From Drosophila miranda (lineage: Eukaryota > Arthropoda > Insecta > Diptera > Drosophilidae): a stretch of 64,000 nucleotides of DNA. Below are positions 24,771-35,893 of this stretch, one piece after another (positions within the stretch are counted from its first letter, which is position 1; each line of letters opens with the position of its first letter). A program made the position numbers and the translations under genes. The stretch is from assembly GCF_003369915.1 (NCBI RefSeq), contig NC_046675.1:29636001-29700000 (forward strand), read 5' to 3'. Under the pieces are notes generated by a model. That model was given only the letters and a program-made list of their open reading frames with translations. It did no database searches and was not told the DNA's origin.

Positions 24771-25885
24771 CTTGCCAACCAAATATATTCTTTTGTATAC
24801 CCTAATAAAGACCTTTTCTCAGATTGATATGCTTTAGACCTATTTATGCATTTGATTTGTTTCCTAGATATATGTATATCCTGATCCTGAGACCAATTCT
24901 TGGTAAAATGACAAACATTTCCTCAATTCTATAATATCTTTTTCCGTAGGGTATCCGTGCCCATGTTGAGGGACAATGTCGCTCGCAACAAACGCTCATA
25001 CAAATTTGATGCTGCGAACGGTAAAAGTCGAATGAGTCTCATTGTTGCTACCCGATTCAAAGAGAACGAAAAGAGAGCCATAACCGATTTGAAGAGAGCC
25101 AATAACCGATCTGAATTGCGCGGGTACCTGAATTAGGTAGAAATACCTAGAATGGTCTGGAAACCCCAGTTCGCGCCTAATTTAAAAACAATACGGCCAT
25201 AAAACAACATATGCAGTTTATTAAAGTTAATCGTTTTGTTTGTCTTCGAACTATGGAAATTATATTCGAGGGCAATAAACGTATTACTTGTACCATCAGG
25301 TTGAGGTGATAAAAGCTATTTTCGCTCTCTCATAAAACATTATTTTTTGAGAGTTGGAAAGTTAGATATGTAAATATTATGGGCCTAATGCTCCTCCAGA
25401 TTACACCATTAACTATTTGTTTCGCATTTCCTCCACTGCTTAGGTGCGCTAGCTAGCAGACGCCACAAGGATTAGTACTGAGCGGACACGCTCATGCTGC
25501 TCTTTGTCAGAAGATCTATCGCAGATAATTAAATACCCTGTACTAAAATTTATTTTGGCTTTACTTTATTCGAACAGAAGCACAAACAAATCCACTGCCA
25601 CAGATATCTCCAGCTAGGTAAAATCACATACATCTATTTTAAATAGTAATACAAAATAGTTGAAGAGTGACATGAAAAAGGGCTATCATTATCATCGGTA
25701 TCCGAGGCGCTTGATACCCTTGCAGAACGGTAGTTCCTCAATTAGTGGTACGGTACCCTCTGCAAGGGTGTAAACAAACATAAAGAGTCGAGGAGCAATG
25801 AGAATTCTTTACATGCGATTAAACCCTCCTGCTGCACTTGCAAACATACAGATCTACACGTTTATATTTAGGCTTCCAGCTATGG
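24771..25885. other. Intergenic, probably old mobile-element debris
   Basis: About 1.1 kb with no gene. It contains several ATACCCT-type short ends (24,798, 25,541, 25,713, 25,752) that resemble remnants of small Drosophila transposons, plus CTAGCTAGCAG near 25,450. I cannot assign a family. Confidence 0.3.
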
Positions 25886-26667
25886 CTACAGATCCTGGTC
25901 CATATGCTCGTCAGACTTGTTTAAATTCACATTGCAAGTATTGTTATTCTCAAAGAACTCCAAATCATCGTCATAGTCGTCGAGTTCCTCTCCAGGGAGA
26001 GGCGGTGTCGGGGCCAGCAGATGCATCGGTGACGGCAATTTGGGCACAGGCATCGGGATTTGGAGGGGAGATGGCTGCCATGGCACGAGGGCTGTGCAGG
26101 GACTGGGAACCGATTTGATGAGCCATTCCCGGGGTATGACACCAGGCGCCAGAGGGCCCGGTACAGAGCCCGGCTTCAGTTCATCACAGATCACAATTCG
26201 GTTGGCATTTCGCAGTTTCTGCTCCAGTTCCATCGCCGCCATCTGATAGGCTGGATTCGGGTGATGGTGCGTTTTGCCAGTGCTGGTGGAGGGTATATCG
26301 TCGGTGGCCAGGCCGCCGGTGACGATCGAGGCGCTGTTGTTGTTGCCCGCACAATTGCCGACGACGCCCTTCGAGTCGCCCGAAATCTGCAATCCACTGA
26401 AGTGCTGTGTGATCCGCTCCTCTGTAATCAGCATTTTCGGTGGGCTAAAAAACAGGATTGTCGTTAGTGTCTGGCGGGGATTGAAGTTGTTGATACGGAT
26501 ACTCACAGCACGGTCTCCTGTTGCTCGGACTTTCGTTTGTGCTGCGGCCACTTGCTGCACTCAGTCTCAATGTTGAAATTTGTATTCGCATTGAAGCCAA
26601 ACTGCATGGCGACTCCCGGCTGCGGGGGATTGAAGGGAAAAGATTTCCTCTTTGACTGTGAGTTCAT
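25886..26667 (-). CDS. HCFC1R1-like small nuclear protein (tentative)
   Basis: Exon 1 is 26667..26507 and exon 2 is 26444..25886 (GTGCT|gtgagt, ttttag|CC, in phase; intron 62 nt), giving 239 residues. The N-terminus is basic with KRKSFPFNPP and QHKRK. At about residues 58-75 it has MLITEERITQHFSGLQIS, which resembles FLSEENMATHFSQLSL of vertebrate host cell factor C1 regulator 1 (HPIP), a small nuclear-export regulator. Further on come NANRIVICDELKPGSVP, a Pro-rich segment, and an acidic tail DDYDDDLEFF. The canonical HCF-binding motif (D/E)HxY is not visible after the conserved helix, so the function may differ. The start ATG was chosen as the first Met of the exon; 5' of it is repeat copy C. 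Confidence 0.55.
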
Positions 26668-26794
26668 TTTTCTCGCAGAACGTCTCACTGCATGGCAAGA
26701 CAAGTCCTCGGTGGTTCTTGCTAATCATACACAATTTGAAACTTTTAGTTAATTTTATTTATTTTGCGACTTGGTGTCAGTGGGACCGTGGATT

Positions 26795-27760
26795 TATCGT
26801 TAAAACATACCGTCCGACCCTCAGAAAAATATATCAAAATATACCGTCTCATTCAAAAAATATACCGTAAATATACTGACGGATTCAAGTCGTATAATAC
26901 ATATTTCTCGTGTTTGATATTCCGGGGAATATTTCTAGCTAGATAGATCTCTCAGCCCTGCCCACTTAATTTTATCCAATTAATGAATCTATTTTCTACT
27001 TGACTGGCTTATTTTAAATACTTGACTTTGATTGTTTTTGCCTCAATTTTGGTTCCTCAAAATCAATATAGCGTCTCGTATGATGAAAAACCGAACTTAG
27101 CCCACTTATGCCCCCTCTATTTAAATAGTTCAGCTACTTGAGGTAAATGGCGAAAAATATTAACAATTGTAAATTCTTCTGGTAGATCCATGCCATATTT
27201 CCTCTGAACTTAAAAAAAACAACGATTTCTTTCACCTAAACTGCGCTAACCTTATTAAATTTTCATTATTTTCGGTGGAAAATTGAAACACCTCCTTGGT
27301 TAATCATTCTCCGTTAATGATTGAAAACCAAATTGCTCAATTTTGATATTTCGTCAAACATTAGTAGCTAGATCGAACTAAAACTGATTAACAAAAACCT
27401 TTAGCTCTGCCCACATAATTTTAGGCCATTGATGAATGAATGTTTTACAATATTAGCTACTTTTAAAAACTATTTCGAATTTTATTGTGTCTAAAACAAG
27501 GTGTAATCAAAAAAGGTCTACAAAAAACAGTTCCAACGTAAGTGAGTTTGGAATATACCGGTTAAAGGATTTCCCTACCCGATATAAGTTAGGTTATCGA
27601 TACTATCGACTGGATACGACTTGTGCGCGCCAAATAGAAATTGTTTGAAAGTGAATGAGGTAAAGGATTAAAATCCCATTTGTTGGAATGTACGATTTGA
27701 GAGCGAAAATCCAAAAAACCTGCGTATAGAAGTTTCTATACCCTTTGCCCTCTAATATAT
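26795..27760 (-). repeat. Interspersed repeat, copy C (upstream of the HCFC1R1-like gene)
   Basis: The most complete copy. From the gene-proximal end it has ACCGTCCGACCC, ATATACCGTAAATATACTGACGG, TTTGATATTCCGGGGAAT, CTAGCTAGAT, CTGCCCACTTAATTTTAT, then GAACTTAGCCCACTTATGCC, the TTGAGGTAAATGG block, the AGCGCAGTTC-type block and a second TTTTGATATT/CTGCCCACATAATTTTA block. TTATCGATACTATCGA is at 27,594 and CTGCGTATAGAAG at the distal end. The repeated TTTGATATT...AATTTTAT modules suggest an internal duplication of the unit. Confidence 0.7.
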
Positions 27761-27960
27761 CTTTGAAAATGAAGTTTAATAGATTGATAAAATTGATAAA
27801 GCCTGACCCTACTGAAATATACCGTCTAATTTTCGAAATATACCGATGTAATTGTACTAAAAATAATACTTTTTTGGAATTTTTCTTCTCAGTTCACTGT
27901 CACACCTTTTTTCCCACGATTCTTTTCGATACCTCGGTATCGCAAAAAACGTACTAAAAA

Positions 27961-28157
27961 AGCATATAAAAACCTCTGCTGGCCGCAGTTTTCAAATACT
28001 TAAACTCAAAAGCTCCAAGTGCAAGTGAATTTCTTTAACAGCTCAAAGTTAATTAACAAGTTTAAACCGAACAACATAAACCAATAAGTCAATTTTCCCT
28101 TTGTAAATCAAATCCAAAAAATAGATACTAAAATTTCTTCAAAATGCGCTTCACAAG
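27961..28157 (+). promoter_or_regulatory. Promoter-like segment with a lone first coding exon (MRFTR|)
   Basis: TATAAAA at 27965-27971 is followed about 29 bp later by a TCAAA initiator-like site, then an A-rich leader typical of strongly expressed Drosophila genes. ATG at 28144 begins ATG CGC TTC ACA AG, immediately followed by a perfect donor gtaagt. No matching downstream exon was found. The Relish start exon has stops if joined in this phase. It could be a lost or duplicated gene's first exon or an unidentified alternative start. Confidence 0.35.
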
Positions 28158-28453
28158 GTAAGTTTAAAATGGTTTTTTGCGTAAATTTACACATTTAGCT
28201 CTGCACATGACATTAGTTTACGTGCAGTCCATTTATTGCCATCCCCAATTGCACTTTCCTTTGCTTATCTGGGTTTTCTGTTCGAAAATAACATGTTTTT
28301 CAACCCAAAACCGAATGCAATCTTTACATGGGAACAACATTATTAATGACGCCTGCCGGAGAGCATGGCTGCTGTTTGCTTTTAGCTAAACAAAGATCAT
28401 CAGTTATCAGGCGCCCCTCGCTCCCCCAATAGGTATAGCGTGACTCTGAGGGA

Positions 28454-29281
28454 TTGGCATCAAAGGCTTATCAGACCAAGAAAGCCGAGCCCGACCCCCT
28501 AGGGATCGAATTGACGTCACAAACAGGCAGCCGACTGCACCGTTGTGCGGTAATCGTGCTTCCGAATTTTGTCATCCGCCGGAGAAAAACAACTGGCCGG
28601 AAAATAGATCGTGTTTAAAGTTATAGAACGAAATTTTCCAACGTTCCCTTTCCGGGTGCATTAACTTTTTGCAGCACGTGTTTGAGTGTTTCGGGTTGAG
28701 TGAAATAGCTGATCGTGCCAAACTTCAAGTCGCGCCGTCTCCGTCTCTTTCTGGAGCGCTTGAGCGAAAGCATGTATCCAAAATGTATTGTGCATGCCTA
28801 GCAACACGTGTGGGGGCATATCGAAGAATATTCGGTGAAACAAATCATTCCGTCTGGTGCAATCCAATTGGCATCAAAGGCTTATCAGACCAAGAAAGCC
28901 GAGCCCGACCCCCTAGGGATCGAATTGACGTCACAAACAGGCAGCCGACTGCACCGTTGTGCGGTAATCGTGCTTCCGAATTTTGTCATCCGCCGGAGAA
29001 AAACAACTGGCCGGAAAATAGATCGTGTTTAAAGTTATAGAACGAAATTTTCCAACGTTGCCTTTCCGGGTGCATTAACTTTTTGCAGCACGTGTTTGAG
29101 TGTTTCGGGTTGAGTGAAATAGCTGATCGTTCCAAACTTCAAGTCGCGCCGTCTCCGTCTCTTTCTGGAGCGCTTGAGCGAAAGCTTGTATCCAAAATGT
29201 ATTGTGCATGCCTAGCAACACGTGTGGGGGCATATCGAAGAATATTCGGTGAAACAAATCATTCCGTCTGGTGCAATCCAA
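28454..29281. repeat. 414-bp tandem duplication upstream of Relish
   Basis: Two adjacent copies, about 28,454-28,867 and 28,868-29,281, are near identical; I noted only a few substitutions, for example at ...GTTCCCTTTCC/GTTGCCTTTCC and AGCATGTATCC/AGCTTGTATCC. Each copy carries a GATA-type GGCTTATCAG, a CRE-like TTGACGTCAC and an E-box CACGTG. The near identity points to a recent event or to an assembly artefact. Confidence 0.85.
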
Positions 29282-29306
29282 TAGTTCAGTCTCACTCTTT
29301 TCCCCA

Positions 29307-29318
29307 GGGAAATTTTCC
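29307..29318. promoter_or_regulatory. kappaB-like site upstream of Relish
   Basis: GGGAAATTTTCC fits the Drosophila kappaB consensus GGGRNYYYYY, and it lies 27 bp after the tandem duplication and about 1.45 kb upstream of the Relish start codon. Autoregulation of Relish is the inferred role. Confidence 0.45.
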
Positions 29319-29469
29319 AGAATCTCAAAAGGTACAGTGCAAGTGAAAAACAAATCAAAATTAATTAACAATTTGCTGATGTGCAAAAAATATATTTTTT
29401 TACGTCTGGGAATGGGTACTTTTAAACCTGGCATGCTGATACCCTCCCAGACATGCAGCTGGACCTGAA

Positions 29470-30769
29470 ATTAGCTAATTTTGTATACAAATAAACAATC
29501 ACTGATAACGTGATTCACACATGGAAACAGACACGAAACACACACACACACACACACGCACACCATATGTCGTATAATTCTTGTTCAGGATCAAGGGTGC
29601 CGTGCCGTTACCTAAGTCATAAAAAATATTCCTCTAAACAAAGGAGCTATAGTGAAAAGCCATATGTTATATACATACATATAAGTCCCGGCAATCATTT
29701 CGCTTTTTTCCGTCGCGTGTGAAAATCATTTATAAGTTTATCACCTGTGGGTCAAGTTCGATACCGTTCTACTTATCTTATTTAGATGTTAAATCCTACG
29801 TGAAACATGTTTAAATGCTTAGTCAGCTCTTGGGCTGTGCCCGGGCGCAGATATGTAACAAAAGTATTGGTGAACAGGTGGGTACAATTTAGTAAATTCC
29901 AGAAAACGTGATATAAAAAGAAAATTACATATCTAGACGAACAGCTGTGCGCTTGTGCAGAGTTGCCACCAGGTGTGTATCCAGGCTAGAGGGCAACTCT
30001 GGTGTGTTGAATAAGATATTCAAATTAAGCTCTGCTTGTATTTTGTGTAAATACATTATACTCCCTGATATTCCTATGCCCTCTTTCTTTAACAAGTACA
30101 AAGCTGCGCTACGCCCCCAAAAAGCTCTGCGCCCGCAACTGAAACCTGTTATCAGCCGAATGGGTCGGGCGGAGAGCGAGATTACTTGTTTTTACGGCTC
30201 AGCTCGCTCATTTTGTGTTGTGCAGTTGCTGCGACTCGTACTTCTCCGATCTCCGCACGTTCGCGTTTCAATTCCCGTATATATTTACCTAGAATATACA
30301 TATATATATATATACATATATGCATATTATGTGCGAGTCTGCGCGTGTGCGAGCGAATTTCAATACGTTGATAGTGTGATTTCTTTATGTAAACAATTTA
30401 TTCGCATTAATACCTCAACTGACCAAAAAAAAAACCACACGGTGCTGGATGTGCTGCTGAAAAACCCATGAGTCACCTGACGTGGCGGCCTATACTGTGG
30501 TGTTGCGCCCCCCTATCTCTCTGTCTCTCTCTCTCTTCGGAAGATAATTTCCTCGTCCGAGCGCCCAATCAACGTCGGGGAAGTACCTAAACCGAAAGGA
30601 GGAGCATTCGACATCGTTTCGAAAAGCCAACCATCACGGATTCATTTTCGTTTTGATACTCGAGCGCTACGGTCGATCTCGATCTTTTTACGCGAGACGC
30701 AATTTCTAAAACAAATAGATACATACAGCCAGTGTATATGTGATAGGCGGTCATTAAGGTGTAACTAAA
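29470..30769. other. Relish upstream / 5' leader region
   Basis: No convincing coding region; the longest open frame (174 codons, 29,947-30,471) has no family features and runs through a TA microsatellite. (CA)n is at 29,538-29,557 and (TA)n near 30,297-30,320. The region likely includes the Relish leader. Confidence 0.4.
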
Positions 30770-33726
30770 ATGAGCAATATCTTCGATTTGGACAAGGGCA
30801 AGAACGTTCTGTACATGAACGATGCCTCCAGCACGAGTGGATATAGCAGTGGAAACTCGCCATCACATTCCCCCGAAACGTTGGCGCTGCAAAATGATTT
30901 CGCAAATCTAAATCTACCACTGGCGAACTCACCTCAACCGCCAATGCAGAGTTTACCATACCAGATGTTGAATGGCAACCTTGTTGTTGACGCCCGCAAT
31001 TTGTCGACTGCCACGAGACTTGGAAACATGTATGTGGACCATCCATACTACGCCCAGGCCCCCAACACAACACAAAACATTGGATGTAATCTAACCAATG
31101 GCGGCGTCAAAACGTCGGTGGCCAAAACGGAGTTCGGGCACATGCCCGCTGCCCTGCGCATCGTGGAGCAACCTGTAGAAAAGTTTCGCTTCCGATACAA
31201 GAGCGAAATGCACGGAACACATGGCTCGCTCAACGGGGCCAACTCGAAGCGCACACCGAAAACGTTTCCAGAGGTGACGCTCTGCAACTACGACGGGCCG
31301 GCGGTGATACGGTGCAGCCTCTTCCAGACGAACCTCGAAAGTCCGCACTCACACCAGTTGGTGGTGCGTAAGGAGGACCGGGATGTGTGCGATCCTCACG
31401 ACCTGCACGTGTCCAAGGAGCGCGGCTATGTGGCCCAGTTCATCAACATGGGCATCATACACACGGCCAAGAAGTATATTTTCGATGAGCTCTTAAAAAA
31501 GAAGCAGGATCGCCTGGTGTTCGAAATGAAGCGTCGCGAGCTGTCCACCAAGGAGGTACAGAAGCTGCACCAGGAGACAGAACGCGAGGCCAAGGATATG
31601 AATCTGAATCAGGTATGGTACAGCCCCAAAAGGAACTCGCTTTCGTTCGATACTCACTTTGTGGTACTTTGGTGCGTTTCCAGGTGCGCCTCTGCTTTGA
31701 GGCCTTCAAAATCGAGGACAATGGCAATTGGGTGCCCATTGCCCACCCCGTTTTCAGTAATGCGATCAACAATCGCAAGTCTGCCCAAACGGGAGAGCTG
31801 CGCATCGTGCGACTGAGCAAGCCGACCGGCTCTGTGATGGGCAACGATGAGCTCATCCTCCTCGTGGAGAAGGTCAGCAAGAAAAACATCAAGGTGCGCT
31901 TCTTTGAGGAGGACGAAGACGGGGAGACTGTGTGGGAGGCGTATGCCAAGTTCCGTGAATCGGATGTTCATCATCAGTATGCCATTGTTTGCCAGACGCC
32001 CGCCTACAAGGACAAGGACGTCGACAGGGAAGTGAATGTCTCCATTGAGCTGATACGACCATCGGACGATGAGCGCTCCTTCCCACCACTGCCGTTCCGC
32101 TACAAGCCACGTGATGCTATCGTCTCGCGAAAACGCCGGCGCACCTGTTCGATGGCGACCAACAGCAGCTCTGGCGGCAGTGCCCAGAACTCTGGGGACC
32201 TGCCCAGGACACTGGCTCTGGACCAGCCCCTGGGAGTGCCTCAGGGACACGAAGTGCCCATGGGGGGAACGCACTTCACGTACCAAGATCAGACCATCAG
32301 CCAGGAGTTTGGACGGGAAACGGTCCTGAATGACCTGATCACCTCGGAAGACTTCCGCCAGCTGATCGAAACGCAGTCCGTAGAACTCATGCCGATTTGC
32401 ATGGGCGCCCTCGAGGCAGATGGCCATGGCCGGGTAGCGGAGCGACCGGCTGTCCCAACGGCAGCACCCAACCGGAATTGGACGCCACACTTTTTGAGTG
32501 CAATCTTCAAGATCTACGAGGCGCATCTGCGGTCACCAAATGACAGCTCGCGGAAGCAGGTGGAGGAAATGTTCACCGAACACGCCCTGCGGAACGACAA
32601 CAACGACACGCTGCTGCACGAGGTGATCATCAGCCAGCGGACAGACGGACAGCTAAAGCAGGCCATCCGAACCATTGAGGTGATGAAGTACTTCAAGCTG
32701 CATGATCTGGCGAACAATGCCCTCAATGCGGATGGGGATAGTGCTCTGCATGTGGCCTGCCAGCACGATCGCGAATACTACATCCGGCCACTGCTGAGCC
32801 TTGGATGTAGTCCCAATCAGCAGAATCATGCAGGGAATACGCCCCTACATTTGGCCGTCAAGGAGGAGCGTATGTCCTGCATTGAGAGCTTCCTGAAGGG
32901 TGACAAACCCAGCGTAAGGCTGGACCTGACTCTCAAAAATGACGATGGATTGACGCCGCTACATATGGCCATCCGGCAGAATAATTACGATGTGGCCAAG
33001 AAGCTGATCAATCACGATCGCACCTCCATTAGTGTATCGAACACAAAAGACGGCAACAATGCCCTCCACATGGCGGTGCTTGAGCAGAGCCATGCACTGA
33101 TTGTGCTCATTGTGGATTCGCAGGACACGACCCTTTCGGACATACTAATGTCGCGCAATGCGGCCGGTTCTACGCCGCTGGATCTGGCGCGTTCCAAGGG
33201 CGACGGAAAGGTGCTTCAGCTGCTGGACAAGGTGTATTCGGAGAAGAATGATTCGGCCATGACCTGGGTACCCAACAAAATCAAAGAGGAGCTAGACACC
33301 TCCTCCGATGAGAGCAGCGAGGCAGCCCTAGACATCAAAAGCGAGACGCCGGACCTCAAAACGGAATTTGAAGAGCACAGCCGCGAAATGGAATGGGGGG
33401 GCAATGAAATTATCGTCGAGACGGAGGTGGAAACAAGCATCGATCCCAGATACAATCTTCAGCTGCTGTTGAGCAACAAGAAGCGATTCGATAAGCTAAA
33501 GACACTGTTAAACAACCCGATGGGCAGCGGACCCGACGCCCATCAACCCAAGTGGAAGCATTTGGCACGTATTTCGCATATGGAGCGATTCAGTTTCTTT
33601 TGGCAGGATGCAGCGGCAATGCTCGACTATATTCTCAATAATGCCAAGTGTGTGGAGTATAGCACCTTTGCCTTGGCCCTGGAGATGGTCGATTCGGAGG
33701 CATCGGCCCTGCTTAGTTCCGAATAG
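30770..33726 (+). CDS. Rel: NF-kappaB precursor Relish (p105/p100-like) of the IMD immune pathway
   Basis: Two coding exons, 30770-31612 and 31684-33726 (CAG|gtatgg, tttccag|GTG; intron 71 nt), give 961 residues; the D. melanogaster protein has 971. Domains: Ser-rich N-terminus; Rel homology DNA-binding domain from about 130 (FRFRYKSEMHGTHGSLNGAN, CNYDGPAVIRCSLFQ); dimerisation IPT domain from the second exon (VRLCFEAFKIEDNG, RFFEEDEDGETVW); nuclear localisation signal RKRRR at about 430-434; a linker with candidate caspase site LEAD|G (Asp527); ankyrin repeats about 588-800 (NADGDSALHVACQ, GNTPLHLAVKEE, DDGLTPLHMAIRQN); an acidic PEST-like stretch; and a death-like C-terminal region. After IKK phosphorylation and Dredd cleavage the N-terminal half enters the nucleus and activates antimicrobial peptide genes. 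AATAAA is at 33834. Confidence 0.97.
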
Positions 33727-34211
33727 AATTTACTGCGCTACAGAGAAAGAATCAATCAGAGACATCAATATATTACTAGTTAAGTTTTTATGCCTAATCG
33801 TAATGATACATATACGCCCGTGACTATAAGAAAAATAAATACACTATATTTGTATCAGAAAATAAAAATTCGAAAATACGAGGAAAACACAAACAATGCA
33901 TACCGTGGATATCACGTATTTTTTGAGAGGCTTAACTCTAATTACAGATTGATGATGATATCATTTTCACATAGTATAATTATATAACTAAGAATATCAT
34001 AGCCCGAGAAAGGGGAGTTCCCCCGAAATAAGTTGCATTCCAGCCTCATAAACAAGGGTGAATCACCCGTGGGGGGAATTACATACAGTAATGCGATGCT
34101 CTGGGTATTCCCCTTCTGCAGCAGAGAGCCAGCAGCACCTTATCTCTAGCGACATTCCTGCGGCATGACCCCCCTAACCGTCTCGCTGTTCTTTCCGCTT
34201 CTTGCAGCAAC

Positions 34212-35203
34212 ATGGCTCAAATCATTGACGGCAAGGTGATCTCCCAAGAGATACGCCTGAAGCTGAACGAGGAAGTGGCACAATTTGTGAACGCTGGCAA
34301 TCCCCAGCCCCATTTGACGGCCGTGATAGTGGGCGAGGACCCAGCTAGCGAGATCTATGTTAGGAATAAGATGACGGCCTGCAAGGAGGTGGGCATATCC
34401 AGTGAAACGAAGCGGTTGCCCGCTAACACCACGGAGGAAGAACTGCTGCAGTTGATCGGGGAACTGAACAGGGATGATAGTGTGTCGGGAGTGCTTGTCC
34501 AGCTGCCGGTGCCCGAGCAAATTAACGAGCGCACCATCTGCAATGCTGTGGCGCCCGAGAAGGATGTGGATGGCTTCAATGAGATCAATATGGGCCGCCT
34601 GGCCCTGGACATGGAGGGCTTTGTGCCGGCCACACCGCTGGCCGTAAAGACGCTCCTCGAGCACTGCAACATCGATACTTTCGGCCGTAATGCCGTTGTG
34701 GTGGGGCGCTCCAAGAATGTCAGCCTGCCTCTGGCCATTCTCATGCATTCGGATGGCAAGAATGCCACCAAGGCGCTGGATGCCACGGTGACCATCTGTC
34801 ACAGGTATACGCCGCCAAAGGAGCTGGCCATTCACTGTCGCCAGGCGGACATCATTGTGGTGGCTGTTGGCAAGCCGGGCCTCATCACCAAGGACATGGT
34901 GAAGCCGGGCGCCTGTGTCATCGATGTGGGCATCAATCGCATCAAGGACGAGAAGACCGGCAACGACAAGCTGGTGGGCGATGTGGACTTTGAGGGTGAG
35001 TACGGCCAGACCATCCTCCATATTTCCATCTATCCAATGTCTTCCCTTTCATTTCCTGCGCAGAGGTTCGCCAAGTGGCGGGACACATTACCCCAGTGCC
35101 TGGTGGCGTTGGACCCATGACCGTCACCATGCTGATGTACAACACCCTCAAGGCGGCCAAGAAGGCGGCCCAGAATGCATCCCAGAAGAGCGCCCTGGTG
35201 TGA
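34212..35203 (+). CDS. Nmdmc: NAD-dependent methylenetetrahydrofolate dehydrogenase / methenyl-THF cyclohydrolase
   Basis: A bifunctional folate enzyme of one-carbon metabolism that converts methylene-THF to formyl-THF, mitochondrial in animals. Exons 34212-34995 and 35064-35203 (GAGG|gtgagt, gcgcag|AG, in phase) give 307 residues. Family motifs: [23 protein letters not shown] with the catalytic Tyr-x-x-x-Lys type site, [25 protein letters not shown], the Rossmann segment [17 protein letters not shown], and [16 protein letters not shown] in the last exon. The C-terminus ends SALV. No mitochondrial presequence is visible from this ATG. A strong acceptor (ttcttgcag) lies only four bases upstream, so a 5' exon, perhaps supplying the targeting signal in another isoform, is likely. 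Confidence 0.95.
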
Positions 35204-35893
35204 TGCTCTTTCCCAAAAGGACCGGGAATATCCTTTCAATAGAATTTAGTTTCTGAAATAGTATTTTCTTATTTAAACCGCTAACATTTAATACTAATAA
35301 TAATACTAACTGAAACAGCTCTCTCTCATTGTCGATGGTGCCACAATTATTTCTATAACGCAAAATATAATCAGAGGTTATACAAATATTTCAACCATTC
35401 GAAAATTATCACTTCTCTTTATCCTTTTAAGCCTTGATTCAATAGACTTCCATCGGCATTGCCTGGCAATAGTGTTAATTTTCTTATAACTTTTTATTAT
35501 AACTAATTTATGTATACAATTTACTTGAATTCTACTGCTTTTTGCTTACATCTTACAAGTCGAACAACAAAACGTGTGACTTAACTGCTAAGGGTCCGCG
35601 CGGGTATGAGTATGGTCTATCAACGTTTAGTAATTCCACTCCTCATTTGTAAAGGAAGCGGAACAAAAGGGAGCTATAGTGCATTCCATATTCTGGCGAT
35701 TCTGGCGATATATGTATGTATGTATGTAAAATGTGCAATTGTTTATTACAAAAATAGTGACAGAAGAATATCTGAGGGCGATGTTAAAGAATATCGAGAG
35801 TGTACAGGGGTGGGGTCAGGGTCTCAACGGTCTAAATCTACGTACTCGTGTCATTGCAGTAAAGATTACTAAACAGAATAGTTATGTTGGGGG
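35204..35893. other. Shared 3' flank of convergent Nmdmc and hyx
   Basis: 690 bp of AT-rich sequence between the two stop codons. It has no open frame of note and presumably contains both 3' UTRs. Confidence 0.4.

Noticed and set aside
29947-30471. 174-codon open frame upstream of Relish
   Set aside because: No family features. It runs through a TA microsatellite into Tyr/Ile repeats and is best read as leader or intergenic sequence.
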